Assembly (NCBI GenBank): GCA_963788205.1 | Contig: CAWBGG010000009.1 | Coordinates: 186,001 to 250,000, forward strand | From: CAVVMA01 sp963788205 | GTDB taxonomy: Bacteria > Desulfobacterota > Binatia > Binatales > Binataceae | DNA: 64,000 nt | Direction: 5' to 3' | Part shown: piece after piece, positions 48,001 through 56,930 of the stretch | How positions within the stretch are numbered: position 1 is the stretch's first letter | Layout: every line of letters starts with the position of its first letter | Notes under the pieces: model-generated | What the model was told of the DNA's origin: nothing | Databases searched by the model: none | What the model saw: the letters and a program-made list of their open reading frames with translations, nothing else | Position numbers and translations under genes: made by a program

Positions 48001-49378
48001 CTACAGTGCGCTGAGGAAACTCACCAAGTCGGCCTCTTGCTGCGTGCTGAGACCCAGCTCGAAGCGATTGTCGTAAAATTCGACGACGTCCATCAGCGTG
48101 GCGGCCGAGCCGTCGTGAAAATACGGCGCGCGTGCGGCAAGTCCGCGCAGGGCGGGAACTTTGAACGTGCCGATATCGCTGCAGCTACCTGTCACGAGCG
48201 CCCGGCCGGGGTCGTCGACTGCGAAGCTCTGGCCGGCGAGCGATCCCAGATTGCATTGCAACGTGAAGAGCGGAAGGTCAGGCGTGCGGCGCGCGCCGGC
48301 GGCGACGCCGATATTCATCAGACGCCCGCTGGCGTCATTGCCGACGTTGGCCCCGTTGTGGCAGGTGCCGCAAGTCCCGACGATGGCGGTCTGCCCGGTG
48401 ACGTTGTTGAGGCCGGCAACGCCGGAGATAGTGATCGGATTGGTGTTGAAGATTTGCTCTCCGCGCGCGATCGACGCGCGCTGCCCGGTCGGATCGTTGG
48501 CGGACGTCAGTTGCATCCAGGCGGAATAGAGGGTGAAAACCGGGGGGGGCGATCCTGCCGCAGGTTTATTGCCGATCGCAAGTTTACTGCCGCCGGCGGT
48601 CGAAACGGTCTGCTGGGAAAGCGCGACCGGGCCGCCGCTTGCGCCCTGCACGTCAAGTGGACCCGCAACGTTGTCGTCAAGCTGGGCGCTGAAAGTCGAG
48701 GAGTCGAAGGCGACAATCAGAGCGAGCTGCGCGGTGGTAGGCGGGGTAATGGCTTGTTCATGGATGATCGCGGCGTCCTTGGCCTGACTCGTCAGGGTGG
48801 GTTCGCGGCCGTCCCACATGATCGTCTTTTCGAACTTCAGATTGGTCGCCGGAAGCGGCAGGCGGTACATCGAGAGCGTGCCGCTGGTCGGCGTCTTGAG
48901 CGTAGTGCATCCGTAGGGATCGTCTACATTGAGCACTGAGTACTGCGGGGATGCGGGAATCGGGAGCGCGATTCGAATCAGACCCTTGTTGAGCAGCAGG
49001 GTGTCGGCCTGCTGCTTTTCAGAGGTTGACGCCAAGTCGTCAGTCGGGCAAGTCGCCCCGTCGATGGGGGCGAGCAGCGGCGCCCGCCCGTTGCTCTCGT
49101 CGAAAAGCTGCTGTGCAACCGCAGGCGTCAAAGCATATCCGCCACCCGGGCGATGGCACGAGTAACAGGCGCGCCCGTTGGTGCCCAAGGGACGGAAGAA
49201 GGGGTTCGTGACATCGATCGGAGACTGCCCGGGCCGAAAGGTCGCGATGGCCCCGGTCGAATCGGGCGTGACGTTCGAGCTTTTGCTGGTTACTGGGACC
49301 GAGCGCACGCGCCCAGCGCGGCGCAACCGCCGCCAACGCGAGCGTGATCACCAAACACCATCGCAGACGCAAGCCCAT
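48001..49378 (-). CDS. Dihaem cytochrome c peroxidase-like protein, apparent frameshift after the signal peptide
   Basis: The main frame holds two haem-binding motifs, CYSCH and CGTCH, and a late P-x-L-R-G-x2-AR-x-P-YFHDG segment typical of the MauG/CcP superfamily. It lacks an export signal. The next frame upstream encodes MGLRLRWCLVITLALAAVAP, a good signal peptide, starting at 49378; joining the two with one base removed near 49280-49300 gives 458 residues. Export is required for cytochrome c maturation, so this restored form is the likely protein. The reaction could be peroxide reduction or another oxidation. Confidence 0.75.
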
Positions 49379-49555
49379 CAGCCACCTACGCGCGGATCGC
49401 AAACCGCGATCGCCCTCGGAAGTTCCATTTTCAATCCGATTTTAGACTTGCACCAAAACAAGACGATCTGCAAGCCGAAAATTCAAACCCGGTTTTGAGC
49501 GCGAGGCGCTTCTCGCAGCGCACTAGCGAACGAGGCCTGGAGACTATCGACTGAT

Positions 49556-49906
49556 CTAGGGCAGGGGACCGTACCAATCCCAATTGCCATGCAGATCTTG
49601 ATAATTCACGTAGATCTTTCCGTTGCTCCCGATGTAGCCTACCTGCAGGAATCCTTGCGATCCCGGTCCTGCCGTCCCCATGGCCAGATCGACGACTTGG
49701 GGGCCGCCATAGGGTAGTTTCATCCCGCTTCCATTCGGATCGTTGTAGGCTGTCCACGTGCCCGTTTGGTTGTCCTGCCATATCAGGTAAGGCAGGCCAT
49801 CGTTGGCTCCTATGCCCACGACCTGCAGATTGCCGGCATTGCCGTTTGCCGCGGCCATTTGAGAAAAAACGATCGCCTTGGGATTGGGAAGCGGTCCATA
49901 CCACGC
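49556..49906 (-). pseudogene. Fragment of a beta-propeller (tectonin/PLL-like) repeat protein
   Basis: Two repeats of about 47 residues are present: NAGNLQVVGIGANDGLPYLIWQ and SQGFLQVGYIGSNGKIYVNYQD, each ending in W-Y-G-PLP. An in-frame TAA at 49907-49909 precedes the first block, and there is no start or signal peptide, so the fragment is probably the 3' end of a broken gene. Lectin-like sugar binding is inferred from the family. Confidence 0.5.
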
Positions 49907-50062
49907 TTACAGAAAACCCAATTTCGCAACTACACGCGTGCGACCGCGCGGCGAGCGATCGTAGAGATTTGACCGGCTCTACCCTTCGATTGTGCCGACG
50001 CGCGCGCAGCGGATGACACGAGCTGGAGTTTTCCGCAGCCACAACCGCCGCTCCGGAAGGCG

Positions 50063-50191
50063 ATGGGCAGTAAGTCGAAATCAGGCAGACTGGTTTGCCG
50101 CTATTGCGGGAGCGATGACCTGGCCCCGACTTTCGTCAAACGGCGGGATCGCAGATGCCGCAATCACCGATCCGCGAGGACGCGCTCATAG
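50063..50191 (+). CDS. Possible 42-residue zinc-ribbon peptide
   Basis: GGAAGG precedes the ATG by five bases. The frame reads LVCRYCGSDDLAPTFVKRRDRRCR, a CxxC half-ribbon and a third Cys, as in small ribbon proteins, but the fourth Cys is missing (RNHRS instead of a second CxxC). It overlaps the end of the TIR gene on the opposite strand. It is probably a truncated remnant. Confidence 0.3.
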   Translation: MGSKSKSGRLVCRYCGSDDLAPTFVKRRDRRCRNHRSARTRS

Positions 50192-51763
50192 ATTCCATCC
50201 GCGACGGAGCCGAGTTTACGCGCATCTATAAATTGGAGAGGACCAAGAAACGCGCTGATTTCTGCGGGCGCAGTCTCGTCGAGTAGCACAGGAATTATTC
50301 TACCCCGAAGTGAGGTCAAAGAAGCCGCTATTCGCACTTCATCTGACACCCAGGCAGATGAAACTGAATTCCTGGACACTAATACAACGAACCAACGCGA
50401 CTCCTTCAGTCCTTCTTCAATGGCCCTAACGTAATTTTCGCCGGGAGCCAGGTCCCCCCCCCGACCACCATATCCTGAACCCACGTTTACTCAGAGGCTC
50501 ATAGATATGATCCTTGACGAAAGCTCTGTCTTCGTGACTATAACTCACGAAGACGACCTTTGAAGTAAGACTCTTAATGTTATAAACTTTGTAGCCGCGC
50601 CCTAACGGCTGATCAGGTTTGCGAAGGTCAAAAGGTGTCGGTCCCTCCGATTCTCCAACGATATCCTTGACGGCCAGATATGTCGCTTGATCGACCAAAA
50701 TTCTCTTTCCGCCGCGAGCGGCACTTTCGAAGGCATTCGCCAGATTCACGGGTGCGCCTATAGCCGTGAAGTCCCGGAGTCCGTCGGCTCCAATCGAACC
50801 TACGATTACATTGTCAGTTACTATCCCTACGCCAATATCCAGGAAAGACAGATCTTGGTCGTTGTCCTTGTCCCAGAGTTCTTTCAAGTCAACAAACTTA
50901 TCAATCATTTCGAAGGCGCATGTTACTGCCTGCTTCGCTGAGTCGGGCTGACCAAAAAAAGCAAACAGTCCGTCTCCCAGGAATTTGTTAACGACTCCGC
51001 CAAATCGAACCACATGTTGAGCGAGCATGGTCAAGAACTGATTGAAAAATAGTTGTGTTTTCTCCGGATCGTTTAAAACGTTGCAGAGAGCGGTAGATCC
51101 TCGCATATCGGCGAACATGAGCGTCAACCTTTCCGAGTGCGCCTGCCGGTTGAGTTGGCTCAAGACGTCCAGAGTCTTTGTCTTCCTGTCATAGGAGGCA
51201 TAGAGTCCCATATGTGCTAAGAGTTCTCGGTAGAGGCGAGCGTTGCGAATTGCCACTGCAGCTTGACCTGCGAAGGATTCAAGCAAAAGGCGGTCACGCT
51301 CGGTGTACTCGACCCCCTTCTTGTTTAGTACTTGCATTACACCGATGCGCTCTTTTGCTACGCTCAGCGGCACACAAATCATGGACTCCGTCCGTCGCCC
51401 CGTCTGCTGATCGACGCCCTTGTAGTGACCTGGATCCGATTCTATCGAATTAACGACTATCGGCGTCCCGGTCTGAAATACGTTACCGGCTTTGCTGTCA
51501 AGTGGCACGCGCTGAGGAGAGTTTTCTCCCCATTTGGTCAGCAGAAACTCGGCGTTTTGGCCGGCAGCGGCTGCGAAGTACAGGCCCGTCCGATTACTGT
51601 CATAGAGGATAACACAGCCATCGGGAGATAACGTCAGCTTTGTAGCTTTCAGCAGGATGTTGTTCAGCAGCTCTTCTAAGTCGATTGCTGCTGCTAGTTC
51701 CTTTCCGCTTTCAAGGAGCTCCGTCAGGTCTTCAATTGTGAGGTTAACTTCCGGATGAGACAT
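50164..51763 (-). CDS. GAF - class III nucleotidyl cyclase - TIR protein, frameshift at a C9 run
   Basis: Start ATG at 51763. GAF sensor (about 20-180), cyclase homology domain (about 212-395) with FADMRGST (Asp219) and KFLGDGLFAFFG (Asp264), then TIR from about residue 402 (VVFVSYSHEDRAFVKD). The frame breaks at nine C bases (50454-50462); with one fewer the TIR continues through PGENYVRAIEEGL, SSAWVSDEV (candidate NADase Glu) to 50164, giving 532 residues. In the cyclase, Asn340 is kept, but the usual downstream Arg (VNLAARLE) is Ala (VNLANAFE), so activity or substrate may be atypical. Divergent from the SLOG-SLATT gene; together they look like an abortive-infection-style signalling module (inference). 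Confidence 0.82.
50454..50462. repeat. Nine-base C homopolymer inside the cyclase-TIR gene
   Basis: Nine C on the plus strand (nine G in the gene). One repeat unit more or less decides whether the TIR domain is in frame. It is the longest homopolymer I noticed inside a coding region here. Confidence 0.8.
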
Positions 51764-52297
51764 GCAAATTGCTTGCGAAACCGTTCGAGACGGTTGGGAG
51801 AACGAGACTTGCAAAAGGCCCGCCGAAGCCATCAAATATCAGAGTGTGTACGCCAAAGTCAACGGTTGAGGCTACCAACAACCTCCTCGGCTGTAACCGG
51901 GCAGTTAGGACAAACTGCGACACCCCGATTTGTTGATTCAAGTTCGGCTGCATCTGTGGGCAATGCCTAACCCGCTGTTAAGCGGCATTCTATGCCGTGT
52001 CAAGTTTTCCTTCAGCACGATCGAGTGGCGCACCGTGACCGCGGACTGCGGCTCTAAAATCAAACGCTGTTCGCTTGCGGCTGCGCCAAGACGCACCGTT
52101 CGCGGTCGCGCGGACTAGGTTTTGAGCAGAGACAGAGGTATTAATTGACAGCCGTGTTCGTGCTCGTTGCAAAGCTTGCCCCAGCAAAACGAGAATGCAC
52201 CAGTTGTTTACCGTGTTGACAGCGAAGCTTTCCGCTGCCGAACCACGTCTGAAAGCTGGTGGCGAGGTTCCCCAAAGGCCGATGAGGATCGGCAAAA
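51764..52297. promoter_or_regulatory. Divergent intergenic region of the cyclase-TIR/SLOG-SLATT pair
   Basis: 534 bases between the two divergent starts, with lower GC than the neighbours. It should contain both promoters; I could not pin a -35/-10 pair, and no gene or repeat was recognised. Confidence 0.4.
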
Positions 52298-54145
52298 GTG
52301 AATGAGCTGGCACATCCGCCACGGCCGCGGCTCGCATTGCGAGTAGGAGTCACCGGGCATCGCTCCAAGGATCTGGCGACAGCAAACTTAGATACGTTGA
52401 ACACCAAAATCCACGCCGTTTTGCAGTACCTTAGGGACTTCACGGTCGCTCTGCGCTCAAGCCCCCATTACGACGGTTCGGGAAAGCCCGTCATGCGCGT
52501 CATTTCGGCGGTAGCCGAAGGATCGGATCGCTACGTGGCGCGCGTCGCGATCGATCTAGGTTACGAAATTCAATGTCCGCTTCCTTTTGATCGCCAGGAG
52601 TACGAAAGAGATTTTGAGTCGGCTGCCGCGATCGACGAATTCAGAAACCTCCTCGCTCACGATCGAACAACTGCCGTGCTCGAGTTAGACGGCACTCGCG
52701 ATAAGGAACCGGAAGCCTACGAAGCTGCGGGACACGCGGTGCTCAGCCAGTCGGATGTTTTGCTGGCTATATGGAACGGAATCGACCGGCACAAAAGAGG
52801 CGGAACCTCGGAAATCGTCGCTAAGGCGATCGGGCGCGGAGTCGCGGTGGTGCGCATCGATTCCGCGCAACCGCACGACGTCACCGTCTGCGTTGCGGGG
52901 TCGAGGTGGGATCGATGGCAGAGCGGCAGCTCGGCGTTGACAGCGAGGCTGCAGGCCGTGTTCATTCCGCCTATTATCTCTGAAGAAGATGAAGAGACTT
53001 CAATCGGTTCGGAAGAGTACTTCGCCGAGACTCAGCCGTCGCTCAATTGGGGATTTGTCTGGCTGCCGTTTCGCGATCTAATGGCCGGACGACCGCGCCT
53101 CCCATCGTTCGGAATATCAAAGTTCAGCGAATCCGGTCGCAATGAGTGGCGGCAGGCGGTCAACGACTCGCCGGCGTTCTCCGAGCATACGGTGGATCTA
53201 ATTGGGCGAGCCGCGTTGCTAGATCACTATGGATGGATACATGGATTGGCGGATTACTACGGGAATGTCCATCGTTCCGCATTCACGATCAACTACCTAT
53301 TGGGCGCCTCCGCTGTCCTGCTCGGATTTCTGCACTTCGCCTTCGAGAATACCTACTCCAATCTCGGCTTGGCATTCACCACCGGAGAAGGGGCAATCTT
53401 GCTGTTTGTGACCTTGATTTACATTTACGGGAGATTTCGCCGCTGGCATCAACGCTGGATCGATTACCGCCTGTTGGCCGAATACCTCAGGCAGATGTTT
53501 TTCCTTATTCCTCTCGGGTTGGGTGAGCTATCATCTCCACATATACCAGCGCACATGCGGGCCGGCGATCCAAGAAATACCTGGATGTACTGGCACTACC
53601 AGGCACTTCGCCGCAGCATGGGAATGATCGATGGAAAATTCAATGGCCCGCATTTAGAGGCGGTGCGCGCATTTCTCGCGAGCGATAGCGCCATCGAAGG
53701 TCAGGTCAAATACCACGACAACAATATGCGGTGCTTCCATGCCTTGAATCGGTCGTTTACCGTGCTGGGGTTCGTTTTATTCTCTTTTGCGTTTGCTGCG
53801 GCGATTGTCGCGGGCCTCGCCAGTGAGCATGTCTCAGCAATTTCGAATGGTCCTCAGTTGAAAATAGTTATCGGCTTTTGCGCCACAGTATTCCCGGCCT
53901 TCGGCGCCGCGCTAGCCGGTATCCGGAGCCAGGGCGAATTCGAACGTGTCGAGAGACGCTCTGACGCGATGCGCACTCGGCTTGAGATTATTTCCAAAGA
54001 TCTCGCGCGGCTCGCGAAACCGAATGAAGTGATCACCTCAGCTAGGCTGCAGCAGATCGTTTCCGAGGCCGGACAATTGCTGATCGACGAGCTGCTCGAC
54101 TGGCGTATCGTCTTCAAGTACCGCCCGCTGCCGGAACCCGAGTAG
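52298..54145 (+). CDS. SLOG-domain protein fused to a four-TM SLATT-like domain
   Basis: 615 residues from a GTG start. The N-terminal Rossmann-like domain (about 14-225) has GVTGHRSKDL, AVAEGSDRYVARVAIDLG, SDVLLAIWNG and a GGTSEIVAKAIGRG motif, matching the SLOG superfamily that binds or processes nucleotide-derived signals. A linker (about 230-325) leads to four TM helices in two pairs (about 328-349, 357-378, 484-507, 519-541), with WHQRWIDYRLLAEYLRQM between the pairs. This resembles SLATT effectors predicted to form pores when a SLOG or cyclase system is triggered. Membrane location and a role in phage defence are inference. Confidence 0.8.
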   Translation: MNELAHPPRPRLALRVGVTGHRSKDLATANLDTLNTKIHAVLQYLRDFTVALRSSPHYDGSGKPVMRVISAVAEGSDRYVARVAIDLGYEIQCPLPFDRQEYERDFESAAAIDEFRNLLAHDRTTAVLELDGTRDKEPEAYEAAGHAVLSQSDVLLAIWNGIDRHKRGGTSEIVAKAIGRGVAVVRIDSAQPHDVTVCVAGSRWDRWQSGSSALTARLQAVFIPPIISEEDEETSIGSEEYFAETQPSLNWGFVWLPFRDLMAGRPRLPSFGISKFSESGRNEWRQAVNDSPAFSEHTVDLIGRAALLDHYGWIHGLADYYGNVHRSAFTINYLLGASAVLLGFLHFAFENTYSNLGLAFTTGEGAILLFVTLIYIYGRFRRWHQRWIDYRLLAEYLRQMFFLIPLGLGELSSPHIPAHMRAGDPRNTWMYWHYQALRRSMGMIDGKFNGPHLEAVRAFLASDSAIEGQVKYHDNNMRCFHALNRSFTVLGFVLFSFAFAAAIVAGLASEHVSAISNGPQLKIVIGFCATVFPAFGAALAGIRSQGEFERVERRSDAMRTRLEIISKDLARLAKPNEVITSARLQQIVSEAGQLLIDELLDWRIVFKYRPLPEPE

Positions 54146-54378
54146 TAGTTTTTCCGCGGGACGCTGAACCCAACATACGTTAGCCCTCTTGAAAAACCAG
54201 TTTCGAATTATGCACTCTCCGCGTCAGTGACACTTCGCGAGTGCTTCCTCATGCTCACGCGCATTCTGCCAGGTGAGACCGCTAGTCAGCCGGATCGAAA
54301 GCCTTCCCGCACAGGACCGACCAAAGAGGCAACGCGCGGATTGAGACGGCGGTCAGGTCTGTAATACCGGCCAAAAGC

Positions 54379-54408
54379 GGGGGGATCGGCTGTTCGGCCG
54401 ATCCCCCC
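54379..54408. terminator. Strong GGGGGGATCGGC hairpin, copy 1
   Basis: Twelve-base perfect stem (54379-54390 with 54397-54408) with a six-base loop. It follows the duplicated 3' fragment and has a close copy at 55522-55552. No T-run is present, but stem strength suggests transcription termination. Confidence 0.5.
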
Positions 54409-54431
54409 TCCACGTCCGTTCGCCTCCCCGC

Positions 54432-54597
54432 TTACCGCGCTTCCTGCTGCAACACCCGGGTCACTCCTGGGAGTCTCGGGCCAAACACCTTCTTGAAGCG
54501 CAACGGCCGATCGATTCCCATCGCAGGATCGTGTCGAGGGCCTCGGGCGAATCGTCGATCTTGCCGGCCAGATAGGTTCCGACGCTGCATGCGCGCT
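54432..54597 (-). pseudogene. Truncated duplicate of the DUF4268 gene 3' end
   Basis: The minus-strand frame encodes ACSVGTYLAGKIDDSPEALDTILRW, then a one-base shift, then RFKKVFGPRLPGVTRVLQQ, matching the last 55 codons of the gene at 55577-56785. Homology ends near 54597. The flanking hairpin is also duplicated. A non-functional copy. Confidence 0.75.
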
Positions 54598-54691
54598 CCT
54601 CGCCTAAGGGCTGGCGCACTTCAGGCGCCCTTGGACAAAATAACGGGTAGGGGGTCAATTTGGCTCGGCTGTTAAACGGCTCCTTCACGAT

Positions 54692-54880
54692 TGTCATTCT
54701 TGCGCGTGGCATGCGCCGGGGGCGATGCGGCGCGAAGAATCCCGAATTCTGGCTGCGGCCTTCCTACCCCTCGCTCAAATTCCTCCACTGCGGATTCGTC
54801 GTCGCCCATGGGAAGCGGCTGCGCGGAGCAGAAATCCGGGATTCTTCGCGCGCCGGCAAAAAAGACGCGCGAGAATGACA
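54692..54880. repeat. GATTCTTCG/CGAAGAATC inverted repeat pair
   Basis: Inner arms CGCGAAGAATCCCG (54731-54744) and CGGGATTCTTCGCG (54837-54850), outer arms TGTCATTCT (54692-54700) and AGAATGACA (54872-54880), all exact. Same repeat family as 41889-42024. It occupies most of the gene-poor interval 54600-54975, in which I see no gene. Confidence 0.8.
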
Positions 54881-54975
54881 CGAAAGAGGCTGCGGATTTG
54901 CAACCGGATTGGCACACAACGCCGCCAAAACCGCTAAGAGCATTTTCAAATTGGCCCACTACAAAATAACGTCGC

Positions 54976-55344
54976 CTAAGTGCTGAATGGTAGTTCAAGC
55001 GAGATCGATTGATAAGGTACTTCTGGGCGGACACGGCCGCGCTCGCCTCGATGCAGACGTACGAAGCCATAGTGCTCCATGGTCTTGAGCGTGCGGGACC
55101 GGTTGGAGGTTTTCCGGCCGGTGCGATCGGCTAGTTCCTGGAGTGAAGAGGGATGGGTTGCGGCGATCGTTGCAAGCAGGGCGCGGTTCTTATTCGAGAG
55201 CACCTTGGCAAAGCTCTCGGTCGAGGTGAACCATACCTTCGGGTCGTCTGCCTTGGGCTTCAGCGTGCCACGCGCAATCGCCATTGTGCGGGCTTTCATG
55301 TTCTCGTAAGAGGCGATTCCGATTTTCAGGGTCTTCATTCTCAT
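54976..55344 (-). CDS. HTH regulator, HVO_A0114-like
   Basis: 122 residues from the ATG at 55344 (a GTG four codons earlier is possible). A winged HTH is seen: ALLATIAATHPSSLQELADRTGRK, RTLKTMEHYGFVRL and a basic wing. It is a paralogue of 23431-23808. An operator-like repeat lies six bases upstream, suggesting autorepression. No partner toxin gene is evident. Confidence 0.75.
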   Translation of the reverse strand: MRMKTLKIGIASYENMKARTMAIARGTLKPKADDPKVWFTSTESFAKVLSNKNRALLATIAATHPSSLQELADRTGRKTSNRSRTLKTMEHYGFVRLHRGERGRVRPEVPYQSISLELPFST

Positions 55345-55349
55345 TCTCG

Positions 55350-55366
55350 TTATCACACAATGATAA
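55350..55366. promoter_or_regulatory. Inverted repeat before the HTH gene
   Basis: TTATCA-N5-TGATAA, perfect arms, immediately upstream of the HTH gene start on the minus strand. Probable autoregulatory site. Confidence 0.6.
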
Positions 55367-55444
55367 GGAAGTCATAAAAGAAAACGGAAGCGCTCTTGTT
55401 TTAAGTACAAGCAGTTAAGGATCATGTCGCGATCTTTGGTCTGA

Positions 55445-55472
55445 GCGCCTCTCCCTGACCAGGGAGAGGCGC
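55445..55472. repeat. GCGCCTCTCCCT hairpin
   Basis: Twelve-base perfect stem (55445-55456 with 55461-55472) with loop GACC; member of the CCCTCTCCC family. Confidence 0.75.
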
Positions 55473-55521
55473 AGGCCAAGGATCGCGTCGCGGCGTCAGG
55501 TTTGTAATACTCGCCAAAAGC

Positions 55522-55552
55522 GGGGGGATCGGGTTGTTCGGCCGATCCCCCC
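55522..55552. terminator. Strong GGGGGGATCGG hairpin, copy 2
   Basis: Stem-loop just beyond the 3' end of the DUF4268 gene; nearly identical to 54379-54408, consistent with duplication of the gene end. Confidence 0.5.
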
Positions 55553-55576
55553 TCCACGTCCGTCTCGCCTCCCCGC

Positions 55577-56785
55577 TTACCGCGCCTCCTGCTGCAACAC
55601 CCGGGTCACTCCTGGAAGTCTCGGGCCAAACACCTTCTTGAAGCGTAGCAGGCGATCGATCGCCCATCGCAGGATCGTGTCGAGGGCCTCGGGCGAATCG
55701 TCGATCTTGCCGGCCAGATAGGTCCCGACGCTGCATGCGCGGCGGCTTTCGGCGGCGTCCCATTCGAGCTTCTCGCCGTACTCCTTCTCGATGGCGCTTG
55801 AATTCTGGCGCAACTGGTCGAAGATCAGGCGGTTGAGATCGCGATTGCCGACATCCAAGTAAAGCTCGGCGCGTACGCGTCCGGTGCCGGAAAACCAAAT
55901 CGAGTAGACGACGCCGCTGGTGCCCGAGGCGAATGAATACCAGTTCTGCGGCTGTCCCATCTTGGCGTTGGTGAACCGGTACTTTTCGCGCAACTCGTCC
56001 ACCATCCGCTGGAAGAACTGGCGATAGGCCTCCTGATGGTCGCCTTCGGCGGCCGGCTTGACGCTGGCAGGCCCGGCGGGAGCGTCGGGCGCCGGTGCCG
56101 CGTCGCCGTTGCCATTGCCGTTGGCGACCGCGGCGCTGAGCGCGCCGGTTTTGCCGTTGGCGGCGCTGTTGATACTCGCGTCGCCGTTGCCGCCCGCATC
56201 GCCGTTGCCCGCCGCATTGGCCGGAGCATTCGCGTTGGGGGGAACATTAGCGATTTCGATTTCGACTGCGGCCGCGCTGCTCCTGGCCTTCTCTGCGGCG
56301 GCTGCGTTGGCCGCGATCGTACGCTGGCTGGGCGCCGACATCACGCGGAACACGGCCGCCAGCCTGGAGTCGTCGATTCTGAAAATGTCGAAGCCGAGCG
56401 CGTAGAATTCCGCGGCCTGGGCGCTCTTGCGGTTGAGCCACTCGATAGCCTGGCGATGGGATTCGCGGAACTCGGGACTGATCCAGACCACCACGCGGGC
56501 GTCCTGCCCGCTGGCGAAGGTGATGATCTGGCCGAGGCGGGAATCGTCGGTCGCGTCGAGCTGGTTCTCCACGATCACAATGCGATCGCGGCCGGTATCG
56601 CGCGCGATGATGTCGGCGGTGGCGCCGCCGACCGAGCCGTTGCGATTGACCAGCTCGAGGTCCATCCCGAGGGTGGCGCCGAGCACGTCGAGGTGTTCGG
56701 CGAGCCAGCTCGTGAGGGCGCCTTTTTCCTCGCCGCCGAGCGTGCGCGGATCAACTTTCGCAAGCGTACCGAACTCGAGGCTCAT
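55577..56785 (-). CDS. PD-(D/E)xK-like protein with DUF4268 domain
   Basis: 402 residues. The N-terminal domain has GGATADIIARDTGRDRIVIVENQLD, whose Asp and E-x-Q residues fit a PD-(D/E)xK nuclease-like core. A central linker of about 80 residues is Ala/Asn/Gly-rich and low-complexity. The C-terminal DUF4268 domain has QNWYSFASGTSGV and the tail KIDDSPEALDTILRWAIDRLL. Proteins with this architecture are often linked to restriction or defence loci. The region upstream has a GTAGAAAAATCTA motif. Confidence 0.75.
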   Translation of the reverse strand: MSLEFGTLAKVDPRTLGGEEKGALTSWLAEHLDVLGATLGMDLELVNRNGSVGGATADIIARDTGRDRIVIVENQLDATDDSRLGQIITFASGQDARVVVWISPEFRESHRQAIEWLNRKSAQAAEFYALGFDIFRIDDSRLAAVFRVMSAPSQRTIAANAAAAEKARSSAAAVEIEIANVPPNANAPANAAGNGDAGGNGDASINSAANGKTGALSAAVANGNGNGDAAPAPDAPAGPASVKPAAEGDHQEAYRQFFQRMVDELREKYRFTNAKMGQPQNWYSFASGTSGVVYSIWFSGTGRVRAELYLDVGNRDLNRLIFDQLRQNSSAIEKEYGEKLEWDAAESRRACSVGTYLAGKIDDSPEALDTILRWAIDRLLRFKKVFGPRLPGVTRVLQQEAR

Positions 56786-56851
56786 CGTGGTGCCCTCTGC
56801 GTCGCGCGATCCGGTAGCGCTGTGTTCGCCGGCGCCGTTTAACTAAGAGTA

Positions 56852-56865
56852 TAGATTTTTCTACT
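56852..56865. promoter_or_regulatory. TAGATTTTTCTA motif upstream of the DUF4268 gene
   Basis: TAGA-x4-TCTA (minus-strand reading GTAGAAAAATCTA) 67 bases before the DUF4268 gene start. Closely resembles the inverted repeat at 23036-23052, suggesting a shared regulator. Confidence 0.4.
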
Positions 56866-56930
56866 ATCAGTTGCAAGACCTGCGCGGCAAGGTGTGGATA
56901 GTTGCGGAATCAGGGCCTGGAGGGCGGCGG

